Origin: an uncultured Caryophanales bacterium
GTDB lineage: Bacteria > Bacillota_I > Bacilli_A > RFN20 > CAG-826
Direction of reading: 5' to 3'
Assembly (NCBI GenBank): GCA_946409515.1
Contig: CAMJWS010000005.1
Coordinates: 60,308 to 124,307, forward strand
Length of the DNA stretch: 64,000 nucleotides
Positions within the stretch are counted from its first letter, which is position 1. Each line of letters begins with the position of its first letter. The position numbers were made by a program, and so were the translations under genes. A model generated the notes under the pieces. That model saw nothing but the letters and a program-made list of their open reading frames with translations, ran no database searches and was not told where the DNA came from. Positions 1 to 8,008 of this stretch are shown here, one piece after another.

Positions 1-2
1 AA

Positions 3-437
3 AACACTGCCAAAAAATACTACAAAAAGAACATGATTATAATCATTGCTGTTTTTACGCCGCTCGCACTTTTGTCTTACCTTCTCCCTCTTTCTTTTAT
101 AAAAGCATGGGAACCATACTATGCGATACTTTGGATCTTTCCAATTATTATGACCATAGTGCCTTTACCATTTATCATTTATTACACTGTGCAATATATT
201 CACTACGCAAACGTATACTTCACTGAAATCCAAATGGCGGAAGTACTTGATTGTGACACTATTCAATATGGAAGATTTGGTCCTGTTATTGGCTTTTTTG
301 TAAAAGTCCAACATAAGGGAAAAACCGCTACAGTCTGCACCAAACACATTCACCAAAGAGCTGATGGCTATATTGGTAGTCGAGTTGAAGTTGGTTTTGA
401 CCAAAAAAGATGCGAATGGATTGTTCTCGAGGATTAA
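3..437 (+). CDS. small two-helix membrane protein, 5' end outside window
   Basis: The frame is open to the left edge of the window, so the true start probably lies upstream; the first ATG inside is at 33. Two hydrophobic segments come first, at roughly residues 1-20 and 34-55 counted from that ATG, followed by a soluble tail of about 75 residues ending VEVGFDQKRCEWIVL. The next gene (447-887) is a paralogue with the same plan and the similar ending IEVGYDPKRREWIEL, which supports the frame and suggests a tandem duplication. The fold resembles DUF3592-type membrane proteins, but this is a weak impression. Function unknown. Confidence 0.75.
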   Translation, partial: NTAKKYYKKNMIIIIAVFTPLALLSYLLPLSFIKAWEPYYAILWIFPIIMTIVPLPFIIYYTVQYIHYANVYFTEIQMAEVLDCDTIQYGRFGPVIGFFVKVQHKGKTATVCTKHIHQRADGYIGSRVEVGFDQKRCEWIVLED

Positions 438-446
438 GAAATTGTT

Positions 447-887
447 ATGAAAAGAAAAAACACTTGTATTGGTCATTACGTCCGTAATCTAGCGTTTGTT
501 GGTGCTATTCTTTTCCTTATTTTCCTTATCTTTGGTGCCGCTGCTATAGCGATGTATACCGCTAAGCAAACATTTAAATGGTATTGGCTTGCCTTTTTAG
601 TGTTTGTTGGATTAGCGCTTCCTTTTGTTATCTATAATTTGTGTCAATTAATTTACTACTTAAATATTCGTTTTGAGAAGATAGAAAGAGGCACGGTTGT
701 TGACTGTGAAACGGAGCAAACTAGTAGGCTTGGTGTCTTTATCAGCTTTCGTGTCGCAATCAAAGAAAATGATAAAAAAGTGACCATCAATACTAGACCC
801 GTTTATGGAAAACCAGATGGCTATTTTAATAGAATGATTGAAGTTGGATATGACCCAAAAAGAAGGGAATGGATTGAACTCCAATAA
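447..887 (+). CDS. small two-helix membrane protein, paralogue of the preceding gene
   Basis: This 146-residue protein has two strong membrane segments (about residues 14-36 and 46-70) and a cytoplasmic-type C-terminal domain with the motif DGYFNRMIEVGYDPKRREW, closely matching the tail of the upstream gene (DGYIGSRVEVGFDQKRCEW). It starts 9 nt after the previous stop, so the pair is probably co-transcribed. No catalytic residues are recognisable. It could be a DUF3592-like protein; the role is unknown. Confidence 0.8.
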   Translation: MKRKNTCIGHYVRNLAFVGAILFLIFLIFGAAAIAMYTAKQTFKWYWLAFLVFVGLALPFVIYNLCQLIYYLNIRFEKIERGTVVDCETEQTSRLGVFISFRVAIKENDKKVTINTRPVYGKPDGYFNRMIEVGYDPKRREWIELQ

Positions 888-920
888 CAATTTTGAAGTG
901 ATTTTTGCGCTCTAGTATTT

Positions 921-932
921 TATACTATTTAT
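921..932 (+). promoter_or_regulatory. -10-like box just upstream of the GGDEF gene
   Basis: TATACT at 921-926 lies six bases before the ATG at 933, and no Shine-Dalgarno sequence is present. This spacing would put the transcript start at or next to the start codon (a leaderless mRNA). There is no well-spaced -35 box (TTGAAG at 893 is 22 nt away), so the call is tentative. Confidence 0.35.
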
Positions 933-2036
933 ATGTTTGCAGAGATGCTCGATCACTACATCTTACAAAATTGGATCTTAATCCTAATATTATTTGCCTT
1001 CGTTGTTTTCTTAGTCTCGACTGCTCTTATCGATAAGAAAGCAACAAGACGTTTATTATTCTTAATTGGTGAAATATTTGTTTTATCAATTTGTGTTTTC
1101 TGTGAATTCCATTTTGCACATGATGAATTTAAAGATATTGCCGTTTTACGCACTGTAAGAACAGTCTTAATGGCGATTAGATATAGCGCGGCGCCTATAT
1201 TATTAGCCCACGTTATCTTTACTGTGGTTAAACGAATGAAGGCTCTAGTTTTCATTCCCGCTGGTGTATTAGCGGTTATTGATATTGTTTCTATCCCAAC
1301 TGGTATTGTCTTCTCGCTTAGTGAAGAAAATAAATTAATAAGAGGTCCATTAGGATATTTACCATTTATTGTTGCAGGCCTATATTGTGCTTTCTTAATT
1401 TACGTTCTCATTAGACGTAGTAATAAACGTTCAGTTGAAATCATTCCGATTATCCTTTTAGCGGTGTCTTTTGTTTCTTGTATTACATTCCCATTTATCT
1501 TCCGTGCTGACTTTGCACAGATCTTCTGCCCGACTATCGCAGTGGCTTTATTCATTTACTATGTCTTCTCTATTCTTTCTTTGGTGAAGAAAGATGCTTT
1601 AACAGGCTTACTTAATAGACAAGCCTATTATTCTGAAACAAGTAGAAATTACAAAGATATTACAGCAATTGTCTCTATTGATATGAATGGTTTAAAGAAA
1701 GTTAATGACACATATGGTCACCAAGCTGGCGATGAAGCCTTAATCGCTTTAGCGATTTGCTTCTCCAGAGCGTGTAAAGTCAATCAATCCGCTTATCGTA
1801 TGGGTGGTGATGAATTCGCCATTGTCTGTCGTAAGAACACTGAAGAAGAAGTTTTTAAATTAATTGAAAGAATTAATGAACTAGTTAGTAAAACTAAATA
1901 CACATGTTCCATCGGTTATAGCTTCCAAAAAGATGGTCACACTGAATTAGAAGAACTCTTAAAAGTGTCTGATGAACGCATGTATACCGCGAAAGCGGAA
2001 TATTATAAAGAACATCCAACAGGGGATATTGAGTAA
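933..2036 (+). CDS. membrane-bound GGDEF protein (probable diguanylate cyclase)
   Basis: This 367-residue protein has about seven hydrophobic segments in residues 1-220, then a GGDEF domain. The domain opens with KDALTGLLNR, followed by DMNGLKKVNDTYGHQAGD and the active-site motif GGDEF at residues 291-295, so the catalytic loop is intact. Proteins of this family make cyclic di-GMP from two GTP at the inner face of the membrane. The usual RxxD inhibitory site five residues before GGDEF is absent (the sequence there is NQSAYRM), so product inhibition at that site is not expected. The N-terminal part is probably a sensor; its signal is unknown. It is the only GGDEF or c-di-GMP-related gene seen in the window. 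Confidence 0.9.
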   Translation: MFAEMLDHYILQNWILILILFAFVVFLVSTALIDKKATRRLLFLIGEIFVLSICVFCEFHFAHDEFKDIAVLRTVRTVLMAIRYSAAPILLAHVIFTVVKRMKALVFIPAGVLAVIDIVSIPTGIVFSLSEENKLIRGPLGYLPFIVAGLYCAFLIYVLIRRSNKRSVEIIPIILLAVSFVSCITFPFIFRADFAQIFCPTIAVALFIYYVFSILSLVKKDALTGLLNRQAYYSETSRNYKDITAIVSIDMNGLKKVNDTYGHQAGDEALIALAICFSRACKVNQSAYRMGGDEFAIVCRKNTEEEVFKLIERINELVSKTKYTCSIGYSFQKDGHTELEELLKVSDERMYTAKAEYYKEHPTGDIE

Positions 2037-2081
2037 TATCTCCTTTTTATTGCCTCTATAGAGTTATAGAATACTTTTAAT

Positions 2082-2726
2082 ATGATTAGGGAAGATATCA
2101 AACAATTCTTAAACACATTATCTGAAGATATCACCTTAGTAGCGGCGACTAAGTATGGTGATATCGATGATTTAAAAGATCTCTATAGTAGTGGCGTTTC
2201 TAACTTTGGTGAAAACCGAGTGGACGCATTTCTCGCCAAATATGAAGCCTTAAAAGATTTAGATATCTCTTGGCACTTCATAGGGCACTTACAACGTAAT
2301 AAAGCACATCTAGTATTAGATAAGATTGATTATTTACATTCACTAGATTCATTAGAACTAGTTAAAACGATAAATAAGTACCGTCTAAGCCCTTTAAACT
2401 GTTTTGTGGAAGTTTCTATTAATCTTGAAGAAAACAAAAACGGTGTGCCTTATTATGAGGTAAAGGACTTTATCAAAGAGTGTTTACAATACCCTAACGT
2501 AAATATTGTGGGTCTCATGATGATGGCTATTGCTAATTCAGATGAAGAAAGCCTTCATCAACAGTTTAGAAAACTAAAAGAATTAAAAGATAATTTAGAA
2601 AAAGAATTAAATATCTCTTTACCATATCTATCGATGGGTATGAGTGATGATTATAAAGTAGCAATAGAGGAAGGCGCTACACATATTAGATTAGGAAGAG
2701 TATTATTTAATGAAGACAAGGACTAG
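2082..2726 (+). CDS. yggS: YggS/PROSC-type pyridoxal-phosphate homeostasis protein
   Basis: This 214-residue protein matches the YggS/YlmE/PROSC family in length and motifs. VAATK carries the PLP-binding lysine (K24), followed by NFGENRVDAF, WHFIGHLQRNK, and the C-terminal phosphate-binding stretch SMGMSDDY with IRLGRVLF. Family members bind PLP without a known enzymatic reaction and buffer free PLP in the cytoplasm. There is no ribosome binding site before the ATG; a TATAGAAT box ends 10 nt upstream. The next gene begins 5 nt after the stop, so the two are probably co-transcribed. In many Firmicutes yggS lies near cell-division genes; that context is not seen here. Confidence 0.93.
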   Translation: MIREDIKQFLNTLSEDITLVAATKYGDIDDLKDLYSSGVSNFGENRVDAFLAKYEALKDLDISWHFIGHLQRNKAHLVLDKIDYLHSLDSLELVKTINKYRLSPLNCFVEVSINLEENKNGVPYYEVKDFIKECLQYPNVNIVGLMMMAIANSDEESLHQQFRKLKELKDNLEKELNISLPYLSMGMSDDYKVAIEEGATHIRLGRVLFNEDKD

Positions 2727-2731
2727 TAATT

Positions 2732-3076
2732 ATGGCATTAAAAGACGAATGGAAAAATACAGGTAAAAATACAGGTAAAGCCTTTGCTAACTTTGGTAAG
2801 GCTTTAGGCAAAACAATGAAAACAGTATTTACCGATGATGAAAATATGATTGAAAGTAATGGCCACACTGAAGTGAGCAATGCTTGGAGAGAAACAGGTA
2901 AAGCCTTCGGTAGCGCAGGTAAATCATTTGGTAAAGCAATGGGCGATACATTCACTGGCTCAGATAAAGAACCTAAAGAAAATAAAGAAACCAAAGAGGA
3001 AGAAAAACCTGCAGAAGAAAACACCGATAATGGTGTTCCACTAATTGAACAAAAAGAAGAAAAGAAAGAGGACTGA
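2732..3076 (+). CDS. small hydrophilic protein with GK-rich repeats
   Basis: This 114-residue protein contains a duplicated unit: W-x2-TGK-x2-GKAFANFGKALGK at about residues 7-28 and W-x-ETGKAF-x-SAGKSFGKAMG at about 52-70. The Glu/Lys-rich tail (about residues 80-114) is probably disordered. It has no signal peptide or membrane segment. The repeats could form amphipathic helices. I do not recognise the family. It follows yggS by 5 nt and is closed by the terminator at 3069-3096. Confidence 0.75.
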   Translation: MALKDEWKNTGKNTGKAFANFGKALGKTMKTVFTDDENMIESNGHTEVSNAWRETGKAFGSAGKSFGKAMGDTFTGSDKEPKENKETKEEEKPAEENTDNGVPLIEQKEEKKED

Positions 3077-3096
3077 GTTGATACCCAGTCCTTTTT
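3069..3096 (+). terminator. rho-independent terminator after the yggS operon
   Basis: The arms AGGACTG (3069-3075) and CAGTCCT (3086-3092) pair around a ten-base loop and run into a T tract. The stem overlaps the stop codon of the small GK-repeat gene. Confidence 0.8.
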
Positions 3097-3129
3097 CATA
3101 AGGAATATGTATGGCAAAAGGAGCCAAAT

Positions 3130-3639
3130 TTATTCTCGGGTTATATAAGTGGCGACAGCGTAATCAATGATTTCTTTAGCCGCATCCTTACCAATATCAT
3201 AGACATAATGTTGCGCTTTAGGAGCGCCTTTACCACCTGCATAGGCATTAGTGGATAAGATACCATCTTCGTTGATATACATGGCACAAGTGTCAAACAC
3301 ATCAAGGTACGCTCTTATTTCATATAAAACATAACGTCCGTTTTCGTTTTTGACTTCTTTGTCTACTTCACCCGCTGATGGGGATAGTGGCTTTATTACT
3401 TCTTGGAGTTTATCTCTAAATGTTAGAGTCCTATCACTAAATTCCTTATAGTTGTTTTCGTTATCTAGATGAATAACGCCACGTGGTCTATTAGGGTCAT
3501 CTTCTTTTCTAGCACCGGCTTCATTTAGCCAATACTCTAAATAATATGGTTGTGCTTTTCTATGAGTACGTATTTGACAGCCAATTAAACCAGTGGCTAA
3601 TAACATAGAAACAGGAATAAGCAAGTATTTAGTTTTCAT
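3130..3639 (-). CDS. small lipoprotein
   Basis: This 169-residue protein has a type II signal peptide with lipobox LIGC (Cys21). The mature part of about 148 residues contains no recognised enzyme motif. Its promoter region is nearly identical to that of the lipoprotein gene at 39444-40346 (conserved blocks with the same 8-nt spacing), so the two are probably duplicated and co-regulated. A Shine-Dalgarno sequence (GAGGAG) precedes the start. It probably sits on the outer face of the membrane; function unknown. Confidence 0.8.
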   Translation of the reverse strand: MKTKYLLIPVSMLLATGLIGCQIRTHRKAQPYYLEYWLNEAGARKEDDPNRPRGVIHLDNENNYKEFSDRTLTFRDKLQEVIKPLSPSAGEVDKEVKNENGRYVLYEIRAYLDVFDTCAMYINEDGILSTNAYAGGKGAPKAQHYVYDIGKDAAKEIIDYAVATYITRE

Positions 3640-3653
3640 ATTTTGGATCGCTC

Positions 3654-3692
3654 CTCACTTATTAGACACAGAAGTTGAATAAAACTGCTAAA
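3654..3692 (-). promoter_or_regulatory. conserved promoter/leader of lipoprotein gene (copy 1)
   Basis: On the minus strand the block TTTAGCAGTTTTAT (3679-3692) is followed after 8 nt by TGTGTCTAATAAGTGAG (3654-3670), which runs into the ribosome binding site. The same two blocks with the same 8-nt gap precede the lipoprotein gene starting at 40346. TCTAAT is a reasonable -10 box. Confidence 0.6.
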
Positions 3693-3774
3693 CAACATGA
3701 AAGTCTCTTAAGGTTTATTTAAGTGTACATGTGTAAAAATTGAAATAATAGTGTACAATATATGCTAGTTACTT

Positions 3775-3804
3775 AAGAGGTATAGACATCCGTTCATACC
3801 TTTT
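3775..3804 (+). promoter_or_regulatory. leader hairpin before the CotH lipoprotein gene
   Basis: The arms AAGAGGTAT (3775-3783) and ATACCTTTT (3796-3804) form a 9-bp stem with one G-U pair and a 12-nt loop, shortly before the ribosome binding site. It looks like a weak terminator or attenuator in the 5' leader. GTGTACA also occurs twice just upstream (about 3724 and 3751), which could be a binding site. Confidence 0.4.
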
Positions 3805-3832
3805 AATAAAGAAAGGAAAATAATACTAAACT

Positions 3833-5827
3833 ATGAAAAAGATTTTTCAGAAACTTACTTTTTTGGCAGTGCCATTTATGGCTATTGGTTGTACCGGTCC
3901 TGCTAAGAGTAGCAGTAATAATGGAACTTCCTCTAACCCCTCTAACCCATCAACTTCTGCTAATCCTTCAATAATTTCAAGCACAGTATCAAATACCAGT
4001 GGAGTTCATGTCCATGAATGGGCTACAGAATGGTCAAGCGATCAAAACAATCACTGGCACGCTTGTAAATCATGTAATGAAAAGAACGATAGTGCTGCTC
4101 ACACATTCGGTGAATGGAAAACTGAAAACTTAGGCACAAAGCTTAACGATGCCCGTTTCAATCTCTCTACAGTTAAATATAGAGAATGTAGTGTTTGTCA
4201 TTATGAACAAATAGATAGTTCACAAGCAGTCTTACCAGAAATTAGATTTACTTTTAATGCTAGTGATCCAAACGCTGATTTTGCCACAAAAGCAAGAAGT
4301 ACTGATAAAGATAGACCAACAGTTGAAGGTAAAATCTCAGTTACTAATGCTGGTGATTTGAATATCACAGACGCTGTTGCCACAATGAAAGTCAGAGGTA
4401 ATCAAACAGCGGGCTTTGATAAGAAAGGCTTACAAATTAAATTTGATAAGAAACAAAACTTATTAGGCTTAAACGCTGGTCCAGATAACAAAGGTTTCAA
4501 GAAATGGGTCTTATTAGCGGATGCTAAAGATACCACAATTTCAAGATCTGCTTTAGGCTTAACAATGTCTAAAGGCATCATCGCTGAAGATTCTAAAGCT
4601 TGGTCAGTTAACTTTACACCAGTCTCCGTTTATCTCAATAACCAATACTGGGGCATGTACATGGTAGCGGATCAAAAGGAAGTTAAACCAGGCAGAATCA
4701 AATTAGATGAACCAGTCATGGAAGTACCAGATATTGATCCAGAAACCGGTGAACAAAAGACCGACAAAAACGGTAAACCTAAAACAAAAGAAGTTGATGT
4801 CACAACACCAGATATCGGCTACTGCTTTGAACTTGACCACTACGCCAGTGGCGAAGCTCAAAAGAGTGATGGTGGTGATCCAACATTCACTATTGACTAT
4901 GACGGCTTAACCGATAGAGCCTTCAATGTTGAAGGTAACAACTCTTATGCTGGTTTAGTTAAAACTTATACAATGAATTCTGATATTAAAGATGGACCAG
5001 AACAACCATCTGATGAAGAAATTGCTGCTGGCACCAAAAAGGCTATTCACGTTAATGAAAGCAATAGTAATCAAGTCAAATTTATTAGAGATAGATTAAC
5101 AGCGTTATTCAAAGTCTTGCACCAAGCAGCCGCTAATAATAAAGCCTATGAAATCAACGCTAATAACCAAGCAGTTGCTTCTTCAAAGACTGTCGAACAA
5201 GTTATCAAAGAAAACTTCGACCTTAACGCTTGGGCAGAAGGCTTCATTATCAATGCTGTCTGTTTACCACCAGATGTTGGTTATTCCTCATTCTATATGT
5301 CATTCGATAATACAGAAAATGGTGATAAGAAATTAAGATTTGATAACCCATGGGATTTCGATAGTAACTTCGGTAATAGAAGAAACTTCCTTGTTAATCC
5401 AGATCAAAAGAACGGAAACTATGATCCATATTACATGGATAGAACCGCTAACTTATGGTTACAATTCTTAGGTAAACTTGACTTCTTCATGAGTGATTAT
5501 GTCAAACCAAAATGGAATGCTGTGAGAGAAAACGGCACATTTGAAGGCATGATTTCATTAGCCAAATCATATTACAAGTATTATGAAGGCGAATATCAAA
5601 AGAACTTTGCTAAATGGACAACAACACAAGCATCCGATAATAACGTTGGTAACTATTTCAATGGTGATGGTGTTAACTCTGGCGAATTAAGAAAACCATT
5701 CGTCAACGTTAGTGAACGTAAAGATGCACAAAAAGAAACACTTAATTGGTTAATCAAACGTGTCAATTACCTTGAAGAGCAATGGGCACCGCAGAAGGAT
5801 AGAACTCCTCTTGAAACAGTTAAGTAA
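3833..5827 (+). CDS. CotH-kinase-domain lipoprotein
   Basis: This 664-residue lipoprotein (lipobox AIGC, Cys20) has a Ser/Asn-rich linker, then a His/Cys module (HVHEW, HWHACKSC, AAHTFGEW; about residues 60-115) of a type often seen in Firmicutes surface proteins. From about residue 140 it matches CotH kinases: MKVRGN at 185-190, QIKFDKK, KKWVLLADAKD, the strand VYLNNQYWGMYM, and the metal-binding PWDFD motif at 506-510. CotH was described as a spore-coat protein kinase, and the domain is also found in many extracellular proteins of non-spore-formers. Outside the cell ATP is scarce, so the substrate and reaction here are open. The gene is monocistronic, with a leader hairpin and a terminator. 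Confidence 0.88.
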   Translation: MKKIFQKLTFLAVPFMAIGCTGPAKSSSNNGTSSNPSNPSTSANPSIISSTVSNTSGVHVHEWATEWSSDQNNHWHACKSCNEKNDSAAHTFGEWKTENLGTKLNDARFNLSTVKYRECSVCHYEQIDSSQAVLPEIRFTFNASDPNADFATKARSTDKDRPTVEGKISVTNAGDLNITDAVATMKVRGNQTAGFDKKGLQIKFDKKQNLLGLNAGPDNKGFKKWVLLADAKDTTISRSALGLTMSKGIIAEDSKAWSVNFTPVSVYLNNQYWGMYMVADQKEVKPGRIKLDEPVMEVPDIDPETGEQKTDKNGKPKTKEVDVTTPDIGYCFELDHYASGEAQKSDGGDPTFTIDYDGLTDRAFNVEGNNSYAGLVKTYTMNSDIKDGPEQPSDEEIAAGTKKAIHVNESNSNQVKFIRDRLTALFKVLHQAAANNKAYEINANNQAVASSKTVEQVIKENFDLNAWAEGFIINAVCLPPDVGYSSFYMSFDNTENGDKKLRFDNPWDFDSNFGNRRNFLVNPDQKNGNYDPYYMDRTANLWLQFLGKLDFFMSDYVKPKWNAVRENGTFEGMISLAKSYYKYYEGEYQKNFAKWTTTQASDNNVGNYFNGDGVNSGELRKPFVNVSERKDAQKETLNWLIKRVNYLEEQWAPQKDRTPLETVK

Positions 5828-5845
5828 TTGAATTGCAAAAACAAA

Positions 5846-5879
5846 AAAAGCACTGACATCAAATCAGTGCTTTTATTTT
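5846..5879. terminator. bidirectional terminator between convergent genes
   Basis: AAAAGCACTGA (5846-5856) and TCAGTGCTTTT (5864-5874) form a perfect 11-bp stem with a 7-nt loop. A-rich and T-rich flanks on both sides let it serve the CotH gene and the convergent lipoprotein gene. Confidence 0.85.
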
Positions 5880-6756
5880 ATAAAACTTGTGCTTTTTCCA
5901 TGAATTTTATTAGCTTTTGTTCGCTAATGGAATAAGAAACTCGGCATTCGCTTAAATCATCAATTCCCCAAGTAATTGCGGGATTAACATAATATCTTGT
6001 GAGTTGGGCTAGTGGTTTTTTATCAAAATAATCTCTACCGATAGCGATTGTATATTCGTTTTTTATACCATAAGTTAATATGCCGGTTTCCTCTTCGTAA
6101 AGTGGTAGTTCATGTTCTAATTCTATGTATACGAAGTCCTTCATTGCATTTAACAAAGTAAGATCCGTATCTCTTGATTCCTTACTATTGTATTTAATAA
6201 ATGGTTTAGCATCATTATTCTCTATAAAGGAATAGAAGTTTTCTGGTGTCGTTTCTTCATAGACTTTTCTATGTGATTCATTGGCTAGGGTTTGCATTTC
6301 TCCCCATTTATTAATTGTTTCTTCAATGATTTTCTTACCGGCTTCTTTTGGGATGGAGTAATAAGTGGTTGTTCTAAAATAGTCTTTTTCGTTTTTATAG
6401 CCCTCTGCAAACATAACGATAGAGTTTTCGTAAACGAGTATTTGTAGTTCGTAATAATCACCCATATTTCTACGAATTATGTATCTAATACGGTCTCCAG
6501 ATGTGGATGAAAAAAGACTTGAAGATTTAGAAGAGGCATTTTCTTTAATGAATTCTGCGAGTTTATATTGATAGTCGCTATAGCCATTTGTCGGCATTTT
6601 TGATTTAGTGGACTTATCATGGACATCCATATCAAAGAATGTCATTGTTCCTTCTTCAATATCAGTTAACCAATCATCTAAGGAGAATTGAGGTCGAGGA
6701 TTACAACCTGTTAATAGAGGCAAGACCAATAAAGGTAATAGAATCATCTTTTTCAT
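5878..6756 (-). CDS. lipoprotein
   Basis: The start at 6756 is chosen because GAGGAGG, an excellent ribosome binding site, lies at 6767-6773 and would fall inside the coding region if the upstream in-frame ATG (6774) were used. The resulting protein of 292 residues has lipobox LTGC (Cys18). The mature part has no motif I recognise. Its layout (short lipoprotein signal, DDW/DWF motif soon after the Cys, TxENFYS near the middle) matches the neighbour at 6777-7634, 20 nt upstream in the same direction, so the two are probably paralogues in one operon. Confidence 0.8.
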   Translation of the reverse strand: MKKMILLPLLVLPLLTGCNPRPQFSLDDWLTDIEEGTMTFFDMDVHDKSTKSKMPTNGYSDYQYKLAEFIKENASSKSSSLFSSTSGDRIRYIIRRNMGDYYELQILVYENSIVMFAEGYKNEKDYFRTTTYYSIPKEAGKKIIEETINKWGEMQTLANESHRKVYEETTPENFYSFIENNDAKPFIKYNSKESRDTDLTLLNAMKDFVYIELEHELPLYEEETGILTYGIKNEYTIAIGRDYFDKKPLAQLTRYYVNPAITWGIDDLSECRVSYSISEQKLIKFMEKAQVL

Positions 6757-6776
6757 TGTGTTTATCCTCCTCATTA

Positions 6777-7634
6777 TTAATCTGTGACAGTGGTTATTTT
6801 CTTAATAACACTATCGACTTTTTCACGGTCCACTTCATAACTGCGTTCAACTGAATCTGTGTATCCAAGTGAACTTTGATATTTATATTCCAAGACACCA
6901 AAAGGTTTGTAGTTGTAATCGAGATAGAACTTTAATGTAAAGTCTTCATTTAGACCATATGACATAAAGTAATTCTTATCTTCTGCATATAAATACCCCT
7001 CGTTCTTTGGAATAAATAAATCTTTAATATCGTTTAATAAAACATGATTAACATCTACTTTAGTGACATCATTAAATGTGGCGATTGGATTAGTAGTGGA
7101 TTCCTCTATTTGACTATAGAAGTTTTCTAATGTGCATACTTCTTTAGCAGCGTCTTGTTCTTCTTTTTGAATCTTTCTTATTTCTTCGCCTCTTTTTACA
7201 GCGGCTACGATTGCTTGAACGGTACCATAACCATACGTATTATATCGGACGCATTGCGTAACATTCTCATTATCCACAACACCTACTGCTTTAGCTTCAA
7301 CATATTTTTCATGAATACAAAGTGTATAGCTTGTATAAGGACCCATTTCTTTCTTTATTGAATAGCGCATTAAACATGAGTAATCGATATCATTTACCTT
7401 TTTAGGAAATTTGAAATCCACGTCAAAATAATCTGTCAAAGTATTCATAATAACTTTTTCATAATCAAGGAACCCACCCATCGTAGCGGAGAACGTTAAT
7501 TCGTTTTCAATAACATCGGTATCTTTAAACCAATCGATAGGGGTATAGATTGTTTCTTTTTCTTCTGTTGGTTTTTCGTTACAGCCCACGAGCATGGACA
7601 TCAGTAACACTGGTAGCAATAATAACTTTTTCAT
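6777..7634 (-). CDS. lipoprotein, paralogue of the downstream gene
   Basis: This 285-residue protein has lipobox LVGC (Cys18). It shares with the next gene (5878-6756) the post-lipobox DWF/DWL motif and the mid-protein motif TLENFYSQIEE/TPENFYSFIEN, and the lipoprotein at 39444-40346 also carries LTLENFFASF. These form a small family of secreted lipoproteins of unknown function. A Shine-Dalgarno-like AGGAG precedes the start. Confidence 0.8.
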   Translation of the reverse strand: MKKLLLLPVLLMSMLVGCNEKPTEEKETIYTPIDWFKDTDVIENELTFSATMGGFLDYEKVIMNTLTDYFDVDFKFPKKVNDIDYSCLMRYSIKKEMGPYTSYTLCIHEKYVEAKAVGVVDNENVTQCVRYNTYGYGTVQAIVAAVKRGEEIRKIQKEEQDAAKEVCTLENFYSQIEESTTNPIATFNDVTKVDVNHVLLNDIKDLFIPKNEGYLYAEDKNYFMSYGLNEDFTLKFYLDYNYKPFGVLEYKYQSSLGYTDSVERSYEVDREKVDSVIKKITTVTD

Positions 7635-8008
7635 ACGCCACTCCTAGTTTTTTTATTCACTTTATTATGATTAAATGCATATCTTCTATCAAGAATATAT
7701 TTACGCAAAAAAGAAGCACACAAAGTTTTAAAGAAATGCTTTTTATAAAAAAGGCAAATTTTTATATAAATTATTCGCCTGTTACAAATATTCCTTTTTA
7801 TAAAAAATAAATAGTTATTTATTGATACACATGCACAAAGCATTTATGATATTCATTGGAAATTGAGTATAAGGTCATAGTCAGGTTGACCGTTTCTACA
7901 TAGCTCCGTTACTGCTATACTACTCATTCATATTTTTTATGAATGTTAGATAATACTCATCCAATTGTTCTACTCCCTTAGGGTTTTTTCGTTGAAAGGA
8001 GAAAACTT
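7635..8008. promoter_or_regulatory. divergent promoter region with a leader that can pair with the ribosome binding site
   Basis: This 374-nt gap separates two divergent genes and contains no convincing coding sequence. Near its right end CTCCCTT (7973-7979) can pair, with one mismatch, with AAAGGAG (7995-8001), the ribosome binding site of the gene at 8009; an ATTCAT/ATGAAT inverted repeat lies around 7926-7943, and GGTCA/TGACC is near 7875-7890. Together these suggest a structured leader in which the ribosome binding site can be masked. No known riboswitch class was recognised. Confidence 0.35.

Noticed and set aside
7631..7843. Minus-strand frame upstream of the lipoprotein at 6777-7634
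   Set aside because: AT-rich, Lys/Ile/Phe/Tyr-biased translation with no domain; it overlaps the promoter region of the lipoprotein.
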